Below the pieces are notes generated by a model. The model did not search any database. It worked only from the letters and a program-made list of their open reading frames with translations, and was not told where the DNA came from. The translations under genes were made by a program, and so were the position numbers. From positions 372,001 through 436,000 of the forward strand of contig NZ_JAKGCS010000006.1 in NCBI RefSeq assembly GCF_021556395.1: a stretch of 64,000 nucleotides of DNA. Reading direction: 5' to 3'. Every line of letters starts with the position of its first letter. Position 1 is the first letter of the stretch. This stretch comes from Acuticoccus kalidii. Its GTDB lineage: Bacteria; Pseudomonadota; Alphaproteobacteria; Rhizobiales; Amorphaceae. Shown here in pieces: positions 58,605 to 64,000 of this stretch.

Positions 58605-59835
58605 GCACGGAGGACAGGTCCTGTGAGGCGCCGCTCTCCGAATAGTAGCCGGCCGCCTTCTTCGCCTCGATCTCGACCATCGCGTCGGCCGGGATGAGGT
58701 CGTCAGGGATCGACACGCGTTCGCCGATCGTGATGCCGGAATTGACGATCGCGTCGTACTTCATGTTGCTCATCGACACGAAGCGATCGATCGTCTTGAT
58801 GCCGAGCCAATGGAGCGTGTCGGGCATCAGCTCCTGGAACCGTGCGTCCTGGACGCCGGCGACGCATTCGGTGCGCTCGAAATATTCGGAGGCGGTGTCG
58901 CCGCCGACCTGGCGCTTGCGCGCATTGTAGACGAGGAATTTCGTCACCTCGCCGAGCGCCCGGCCTTCCTTGCGGTTGTAGACGATGAGGCCCGCGCCGC
59001 CGGCCTGCGCCTCGCGGATGCACTCCTCGATGCCGTGCACAAGATAGGGCCGGCAGGTGCAGATGTCGGAACCGAACACGTCGGAGCCGTTGCACTCGTC
59101 ATGGACGCGGCAGGTGAGGCGGCGGTTCGGATCGGCGACCGCGTCGGGATCACCGAAGACATAGACGGTGATCGAACCGATCGGGGGAAGGAAAGCGAGA
59201 AGGTCGGGCCGGGTGACGAGCTCGGGGAACATGCCGCCGGTCTGCTCGAAGAGCACGCGGCGAAGGCGCGTCTCCTCGACCCCGAAGCGCTCGGCGATGC
59301 CCGGAAGGTACCAGACCGGCTCGATCGCCGCCTTCGTGACCGACACGTCGCCCGACGGGAGGACGATCTTGCCGTCGACTTCGAGACGGCCGAGACGAAC
59401 GGCGTCCTTCAACTCATGCAGCGTGAGGTGCGCCCGCGTCACCGCGATCGTCGGACGGATGTCGACGCCCTCGGCGATGAGGTCGGAGAACGCCTCGCTC
59501 GCGACATGGCCCCACGGGTCGAGCGAGACGATGCGCTTCGGATCGGACCAGGCCGGGAAGGGGCCGATCTGATGGGTCGGCGCCGTGTTGGTGAGATCCG
59601 GGCGCTTGATCGGATTGAGCGCGCCCGACGTGACGGCGAGGGCGCGATAGAGCGAGTACGAACCGCCGTGCGTGCCGATCGCATTGCGGTCGGCCGTTTC
59701 CGTCACCGTGCCGACGACAGGGCCGCGGCTGCGCGCGTCCGGCGCGCCCCAATGGAGGGGAAAGCGTAGCTTGTTGCCGCTTCCCGGATGCGAGGTGAGG
59801 CGGATATGTGTCTTGCGGTTGACCGGATCGCCCAT
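58582..59835 (-). CDS. URC1-like GTP cyclohydrolase II homologue, uracil catabolism
   Basis: A 417-residue protein with an N-terminal extension (about 1-210) and a C-terminal GTP cyclohydrolase II fold. The zinc cysteines are placed at C248, C259 and C261 (RVHDECNGSDVF...DICTCRPY), followed by GAGLIVYNRKEGRALGEVTKFLVYNARK. Ordinary RibA is about 200 residues and lacks the extension; the long form is the URC1 type, which acts on a uracil-derived ribonucleotide. It heads the operon URC1-URC4-upp, and the ribosome for URC4 starts within its end. Divergent from glk. Confidence 0.9.
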   Translation of the reverse strand: MGDPVNRKTHIRLTSHPGSGNKLRFPLHWGAPDARSRGPVVGTVTETADRNAIGTHGGSYSLYRALAVTSGALNPIKRPDLTNTAPTHQIGPFPAWSDPKRIVSLDPWGHVASEAFSDLIAEGVDIRPTIAVTRAHLTLHELKDAVRLGRLEVDGKIVLPSGDVSVTKAAIEPVWYLPGIAERFGVEETRLRRVLFEQTGGMFPELVTRPDLLAFLPPIGSITVYVFGDPDAVADPNRRLTCRVHDECNGSDVFGSDICTCRPYLVHGIEECIREAQAGGAGLIVYNRKEGRALGEVTKFLVYNARKRQVGGDTASEYFERTECVAGVQDARFQELMPDTLHWLGIKTIDRFVSMSNMKYDAIVNSGITIGERVSIPDDLIPADAMVEIEAKKAAGYYSESGASQDLSSVHGRKLDD

Positions 59836-60014
59836 GGCGAAAACTCCCGTGACGGGCCCGTCGCGAAAAGGTCCGGGCGCGAAGGAAGAGGGCCCTTTGG
59901 CACATCTTGCTGCGCAATGCCAGCATACTCGACGCTTTCGGCGCGTTCAGCCGTATCGGACGCAACCAACTGGGCCTTCATTCGTTAACTTGGCTCGGCT
60001 ATGGTGACACGATC

Positions 60015-61046
60015 ATGACTCCGCCCCCTCGCCGCCGCGCGTCCGATATCCGCCCCATCCCGTTTCCGGTGCTGATCGCCGATATCGGTGGGACCAATGT
60101 TCGCTTCGGAGTTCTGTCCGAAGTCCACAGTCCCCGCCGCGATTTCGAAACGGTGCAAACGCACGACTATCCCGATTTCGCGACCGCTGCGCAGAGCGTT
60201 CTCGATCGCACCGCGATCCTGCCGCGCTCGCTGTTGCTGGCGGCGGCCGGGCCGATCGTCGGAGGAAGCACGAAGCTCACCAACGCCGAATGGATGATTG
60301 ATCCGGCGAAGCTGCGTGACGAGCTCAATCTCGACACCGTCATCACCTTCAACGATTTCGAGGGCGTCGCCCTCTCGCTCCCCGCCTTGGCGGACGACCA
60401 GGTGCGGCAGATCGGCGGCGGCGAATCGATTCCGCGTGAACCGCGCGTCGTGATCGGCCCCGGCACCGGGCTCGGGGTCGCGGCGCTCGTCTATGGCGAC
60501 CAATGCTATACCCCGCTCGCGGGTGAAGGCGGCCATGTGAGCGTCGGCCCCATCACCGAGCGTGACTTTCAGATATGGCCGCACGTCGCCCGTTTCCATG
60601 GGCGAATTACCGGCGAGACCCTGCTATCCGGCAACGGCCTCGTGCGCCTGTACGATGCGATCGCGGCGGCCGACGGGAAGGGCACAGACTGCACCGTGGG
60701 CGCCGACGTGACCGCCGCAGCGGACGCGGGCGATCCGGTGGCGGAAGAGGCGCTCGACCTCTTCTTCACCTATCTCGGCCGCCTCGCCGGCGATCTCGCG
60801 CTGATCTTCCTGCCGAAAGGGGGCGTCTATATCGCCGGGGGGATCGTGCCGCGCATGGCCGACCGGTTCCTTGCGAGCGGCTTCCGTGAGGCCTTCGAGG
60901 ACAAGGCGCCGCATCGGGCGATCATCGAGACCATACCGACATTCCTGATCACAGAGCCCAAGCCCGCCGTGGCCGGAATGGCGAGCTTTGCGATGCTTCC
61001 CGAACGTTTTGCACTGGATCTTAGGGGTCGACGCTTCGATCGATGA
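60015..61046 (+). CDS. glk: Glucokinase
   Basis: A 343-residue bacterial-type glucokinase (ROK-unrelated, Glk family). Phosphate-1 motif VLIADIGGTNVRFGVL with D23, AAAGPIVGGSTKLTNAEWMID, the catalytic Asp in TFNDFEGVAL, GPGTGLGVAAL, and AGEGGHVSVGP. It makes glucose 6-phosphate from ATP and glucose. I chose the ATG at 60015, since the frame's upstream part does not look like protein. Divergent from the uracil operon; a tRNA gene follows after 55 bp. Confidence 0.9.
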   Translation: MTPPPRRRASDIRPIPFPVLIADIGGTNVRFGVLSEVHSPRRDFETVQTHDYPDFATAAQSVLDRTAILPRSLLLAAAGPIVGGSTKLTNAEWMIDPAKLRDELNLDTVITFNDFEGVALSLPALADDQVRQIGGGESIPREPRVVIGPGTGLGVAALVYGDQCYTPLAGEGGHVSVGPITERDFQIWPHVARFHGRITGETLLSGNGLVRLYDAIAAADGKGTDCTVGADVTAAADAGDPVAEEALDLFFTYLGRLAGDLALIFLPKGGVYIAGGIVPRMADRFLASGFREAFEDKAPHRAIIETIPTFLITEPKPAVAGMASFAMLPERFALDLRGRRFDR

Positions 61047-61101
61047 AAAAGGGGCTTGCATGCCCGCCGCTTATCGTTCATATCGCGTCCCACAACGGAG
61101 C

Positions 61102-61176
61102 GCGGGTGTAGCTCAGGGGTAGAGCACAACCTTGCCAAGGTTGGGGTCGTGGGTTCGAATCCCATCGCCCGCTCCA
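61102..61176 (+). tRNA. tRNA-Gly (anticodon GCC)
   Basis: A complete cloverleaf. Acceptor stem GCGGGTG with CGCCCGC, D-arm around GCTCAGGGGTAGAGC, anticodon stem CAACC/GGTTG with loop TTGCCAA (anticodon GCC at 61134-61136), T-arm GTGGGTTCGAATCCCAT, discriminator T and encoded CCA. Confidence 0.98.
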
Positions 61177-61324
61177 ATGTTTCCCAAACAATCCAACGGC
61201 TTACGGCAAGGCCCACGGGACAGCGCTCACCCGGCGCACGTCCTGCGGATCGCCGCCGTTGATCGGTGCGCTACCGTCGCACCGGGGCCGCGCAGCCGTC
61301 TTAATAAAGGCCGCGCCGCGTTCG

Positions 61325-62275
61325 TCATGCGCCTGGCCGTGTGCGCCGAAATTCCTGTTCCATGACCTCCGCCCCCCATTGCCGCCCCGGTCGCTCGTCG
61401 GCCAGCACGAAGCCGCGACGCTCATAAAGGCGCCGCGCGGCGTCGAGGCCGGCGAAGGTCCAGAGCCGGGTCTCGTGCACGCCGCGTTCGTCCACGAAGT
61501 CGAGCGCGGCGTCGATCAGCATCGCGCCGATGCCGCGGCCGCGCGCCTGGTCTGCCATGATGAACCAGCGCAGGTGTGCGAGCCCCGCGCCGAGGTCCTC
61601 TCCGTCGATTGCGATCGTGCCGACCGGGTGGCCGTCGATCTCGGCGGTCCAGAACCCGTTCGCCGGATGGTCAAGCCGGGCGAAGAAGGCGGCCATGTCG
61701 GCGGCGAGGCGCGTTTCGAACGGGGCGCCGAAGCCGGCGGCGGCGGCATAATATTCGCCGTGCATCGCGAGCATCGTGCCGAGAATGCCCGGCCGGTAGC
61801 CCGGGACGAGCCTCGCCGTCGCCGCCGTGCGGGCGCTTGCCGCTCCGGTCAGCGCCGATGCGTAGGTCTCGAGCCCGGCCGCGATCGTCTCCACTGCGTC
61901 GGCCGAAAGAGGGGCGATCGCCGTGCCGACTTGATCGACGGCGAAATCGGTGATGCCGGCAAGGCAGGCGACGCCGCGATCGGTGAGACTGAGGCGCTTC
62001 ACGCGGGTGTCGCGCGCGTCGCGGGTTTCGGCGAGATAACCCTCGCGAATCAACCGCTTCAGCATCCGGCTGACGGTCGACTTGTCGAGGCGGAGACTGT
62101 CGGCGAGATCGCGGGCGCTCGTGCCGCCGGCCGCGCCGATCTCGATGATCGCATGGACGGCGGACGGGGAAAGCGATGTCCCGGCGAGCGTCGCGTCCAT
62201 GAAGCCGAGCGCGCGGACGAGGTGACGCGACGCGAAACGGATGCGCTCGACCGCCTCCCTATCCACCCGGTTCAT
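61325..62275 (-). CDS. MarR-GNAT fusion regulator/acetyltransferase
   Basis: A 316-residue two-domain protein. Residues about 1-140 are a MarR winged helix (SPSAVHAIIEIGAAGGTSARDLADSLRLDKSTVSRMLKRLIREGYL, then RDTRVKRLSLTDRG). Residues about 150-316 are a GNAT acetyltransferase (LRWFIMADQARGRGIGAMLIDAAL, GLDAARRLYERRGFVL) with the acetyl-CoA loop Q-A-R-G-R-G-I-G. This fusion is a known architecture; the acetyl acceptor is unknown. A perfect 14-bp inverted repeat 7 bp upstream of the ATG is very likely its own operator. Confidence 0.9.
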   Translation of the reverse strand: MNRVDREAVERIRFASRHLVRALGFMDATLAGTSLSPSAVHAIIEIGAAGGTSARDLADSLRLDKSTVSRMLKRLIREGYLAETRDARDTRVKRLSLTDRGVACLAGITDFAVDQVGTAIAPLSADAVETIAAGLETYASALTGAASARTAATARLVPGYRPGILGTMLAMHGEYYAAAAGFGAPFETRLAADMAAFFARLDHPANGFWTAEIDGHPVGTIAIDGEDLGAGLAHLRWFIMADQARGRGIGAMLIDAALDFVDERGVHETRLWTFAGLDAARRLYERRGFVLADERPGRQWGAEVMEQEFRRTRPGA

Positions 62276-62281
62276 GAGGGT

Positions 62282-62316
62282 CCGCCATATAGTTGTATTG
62301 CGCAACTATATGGCGG
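62282..62316. promoter_or_regulatory. Perfect 14-bp inverted repeat, MarR operator
   Basis: CCGCCATATAGTTG (62282-62295) and CAACTATATGGCGG (62303-62316) are perfect inverted copies with spacer TATTGCG. The site starts 7 bp upstream of the MarR-GNAT start codon and is AT-rich in the middle, as MarR sites often are. Binding there would block transcription of the gene (autorepression). Confidence 0.85.
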
Positions 62317-62373
62317 GACTCAACTGCGTCAAGGGAGTGGACCGGGGCGCTCGCCGGCGCCCCGGTGGTTCGG

Positions 62374-63573
62374 TCAGGCGAGGCTCGCCAGTGCGACGGC
62401 GAGGCGGCAGCCTGTCAGATAGTCGGCCACCTCGACATATTCGTGGACGGTGTGCGGCTCGCATTGGCCGGCGCCGATCGTCACGCTGGGAATGCCGTGT
62501 TTTTCGAGCCAGTTGGCATCGAGCCCGCCATTCGAGAGGCGGCAATTCGGCGTCAGGCCGAGCGCCTCGACGGCGGCCTTCGCATGGATGACGACGGGGC
62601 TTTCCTCATCGAGGCGGAAGGGCGGGTAGGTGGTCGATTGGCGGAAATCGATGGTCGCGGTCTCGCCGCTCTCGCTCGTCACCTTGGCCTTCGCGGTCTC
62701 GAACGCGGCGGCAAAGCCCGCGGTGATCGTCTTCGCGAAAGCGGCGTCGGGCGAGCGCGCCTCGCCGCGCAGAAAGGCATAGTCGGTGACGACGTTCGTC
62801 GCGTCCCCGGCGGCCTTGCCGTTCTTGCCGCCGAAAATGCCAATATTGCTCGTGCCGGTGCCCTCGTCCTTGACCACCTTGCCGAACCAGCCGCCCGCCG
62901 CGGCCTCCGCGAGCGCGATCGCCCCGACGAGGGTCGACGAGACGCCTTTCTGCGGCGCGACGCCCGCATGGGCGGCCTTGCCGTGGATCTCGGCCTCCCA
63001 TGTCTCCTGTCCGACGGCGCCGATCACGAGGTCGCTCGGAAGCCGCCCGTCGACATTGAAGCCCATCACCGGATCGCCGAGGCGGGCAATGTCCACCTCG
63101 CGCGCGCCATGGAGCCCGCTCTCCTCGCGAACCGTGAAGAGGAGCGTGAGCGGCGGATGGGGGATCGCGTTCGCGAGCAGCGTTTCGACCATGGTGACGA
63201 GGACGCCGCAGCCCGTCCGGTTGTCGCCGCCGAGCGCGGTGGTCCCGTCGCTCACGATCCGGTCGCCGACCCGCGAGGGCTTCGCCCCGGCGACGAGCGG
63301 CACGGTGTCGAGATGGGTGGAGAACAAGAGCCGCGGTCCGGTCTTCGTGCCCGGAAGCGTCACGATGAGGTTGCCGGTCTCGGTTGGAACGGGAATGCGC
63401 GTGTTGGCGTCGTCATAGGCGATGGCGTCGGCCGGGACGCCGAGGGCGAGAAGCTCCTCCACGATAAGGGCGCCGATCGCGGCCTCCTGGCCGGTGACGC
63501 CCTCGACGGCGAGGTAGCGCATCAGCCGGTTTTCGGCGGCATCGGCGTCGATGGAAAATGCCTCTGCACTCAT
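62374..63573 (-). CDS. M20-family metallopeptidase, peptidase-T-like
   Basis: A 399-residue zinc aminopeptidase/deacylase. Active-site elements: H87 and D89 in STHLDTVP, bridging D117 in ALGGDNRTGCG, catalytic E150 and E151 in TVREESGLHG, a further Asp in FNVDG, and the C-terminal ligand in GAGQCEPHTVHEYVEVAD. The dimerisation domain carries HGKAAHAGVAPQKGVSS. The pattern matches M20 dimerising peptidases of the PepT type. The substrate is unknown. It ends about 60 bp from the MarR-GNAT operator on the same strand. Confidence 0.88.
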   Translation of the reverse strand: MSAEAFSIDADAAENRLMRYLAVEGVTGQEAAIGALIVEELLALGVPADAIAYDDANTRIPVPTETGNLIVTLPGTKTGPRLLFSTHLDTVPLVAGAKPSRVGDRIVSDGTTALGGDNRTGCGVLVTMVETLLANAIPHPPLTLLFTVREESGLHGAREVDIARLGDPVMGFNVDGRLPSDLVIGAVGQETWEAEIHGKAAHAGVAPQKGVSSTLVGAIALAEAAAGGWFGKVVKDEGTGTSNIGIFGGKNGKAAGDATNVVTDYAFLRGEARSPDAAFAKTITAGFAAAFETAKAKVTSESGETATIDFRQSTTYPPFRLDEESPVVIHAKAAVEALGLTPNCRLSNGGLDANWLEKHGIPSVTIGAGQCEPHTVHEYVEVADYLTGCRLAVALASLA

Positions 63574-63737
63574 CGTAGGGGTCCTTTCGGTTCGCTGCGC
63601 ACGGGCACGCCGGGCGGCGCGCTCATTCGGAGGGGGAGGAATCGATGGGCGCGTCGCGCCGGCCTCCGAGCCGTGGGGATTATCGCCACAAAATGCCGGA
63701 CGCCAACAGGTGCGATCCGGCCGGGCGCCGCAAGGGT

Positions 63738-64000
63738 TCAGCCAAATCGTTTCAGCCGTTGCCGCAACAGGGGCGCGGCGAAATCGAGGAAGCGGCGCAT
63801 CTTGAGCGGCAACTGACCGCGTGCCGCGTGGAGGAGATGGATCGGCGCCGGTTCGCTCTCATAGGCGTCCAGGATGATCCGCAGCGCGCCGGCGTCGACG
63901 GCATCGGCCACCTGATAGTGGAAGAGGCGCGCGAGCCCGATATCGCCGGTCGCCGCGTCGCGCACGGCCTCCGCGGTCGAGACCCGCAGCCGCATGTCCG
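63738..64000 (-). CDS. LysR-family transcriptional regulator, C-terminal part (5' end outside window)
   Basis: The last 87 codons of a gene entering from the right. The pattern DAATGDIGLARLFHYQVADAVDAGALRIILDAYESEPAPIHLLHAARGQLPLKMRRFLDFAAPLLRQRL is typical of the effector-domain end of LysR regulators of the CrgA-like group (LL...R..LPLK.R.F.DF). Nothing can be said about the target. Confidence 0.85.
   Translation of the reverse strand, partial: DMRLRVSTAEAVRDAATGDIGLARLFHYQVADAVDAGALRIILDAYESEPAPIHLLHAARGQLPLKMRRFLDFAAPLLRQRLKRFG

Noticed and set aside
61178..61324. Attachment site or integrase remnant beside tRNA-Gly
   Set aside because: tRNA genes are common integration sites, but no repeat of the tRNA 3' end and no integrase fragment is visible in the window.
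1..64000. CRISPR arrays, rRNA genes, prophage or conjugation genes
   Set aside because: No regularly spaced repeats, rRNA signatures, phage structural genes or relaxase/T4SS genes were seen on either strand.

Overview
The window is high-GC DNA, dense with genes and with many 4-bp start/stop overlaps. A soluble Fds-type formate dehydrogenase operon, UgpC-type ABC sugar transport, many sugar and sugar-acid catabolic genes, and the general protein style all point to an alphaproteobacterium, most likely of the Hyphomicrobiales (rhizobial order). I see no rRNA, CRISPR array, phage or plasmid backbone. One tRNA gene (Gly-GCC) and one decayed IS5-type transposase are present. The species assignment is inference.

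Layout. 1-2414 (-): FAD subunit and fused [2Fe-2S]/molybdopterin subunit of a xanthine-dehydrogenase-like hydroxylase, running off the left edge. 2628-6676: a ThDP enzyme, a xylulokinase and an HpcH/HpaI aldolase. 6788-9102: a secreted trypsin-like/Sel1 protein and two small unknown proteins, one in an AT-rich patch. 9206-9587: a guanidine-II riboswitch in front of a Gdx-type SMR exporter. 9593-14068 (-): a phosphopantetheinyl transferase followed by four linked genes of unknown function. 14306-17434: an EF-hand protein divergent from a two-component system. 17435-19423: a DUF4139 protein. 19631-25969: a sugar-acid operon with three unrelated dehydratase folds (IlvD/Edd, enolase-superfamily talarate/galactarate dehydratase, UxaA/GarD) plus an RraA-like protein, divergent from a GntR regulator. 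26091-30662: IS5 remnant, OsmC, DJ-1/PfpI, UDP-glucuronate epimerase-like and a hexapeptide acyltransferase.

30873-36945: fdsGBA-fdsD-fdhD, the NAD-linked molybdenum formate dehydrogenase. 36991-39167 (-): an MmgE/PrpD protein and a MaoC/FAS1-like hydratase. 39390-40902: an ABM monooxygenase and an iron alcohol dehydrogenase. 40951-52330: a large pentose/polyol-type locus. On the minus strand it has a ketose 3-epimerase, a HAD-IIA protein, an SDR, a SIS protein, an AraM-like dehydrogenase and an ABC ATPase. On the plus strand it has the binding protein, two permeases, a SorC-type regulator and a second xylulokinase. 52340-54089 (-): a cupin and an enamidase-like amidohydrolase. 54234-55085: ferredoxin-NADP reductase. 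55409-56509 (-): a GH8 glucanase.

56625-59835 (-): an operon of a URC1-like GTP cyclohydrolase II homologue, URC4/DUF1688 and uracil phosphoribosyltransferase, that is, the core of the URC uracil-degradation pathway best known from yeasts. 60015-61046: glucokinase. 61102-61176: tRNA-Gly. 61325-62275 (-): a MarR-GNAT fusion with a perfect 14-bp inverted-repeat operator. 62374-63573 (-): an M20 peptidase. 63738-end (-): the 3' end of a LysR-family regulator.

Overall this is a metabolic accessory region: import of sugars and polyols, sugar-acid dehydration, formate oxidation, uracil salvage or degradation and guanidine efflux, each with its own local regulator. The least understood parts are the four-gene block behind the phosphopantetheinyl transferase and the exact substrate of the 41-52 kb sugar locus.
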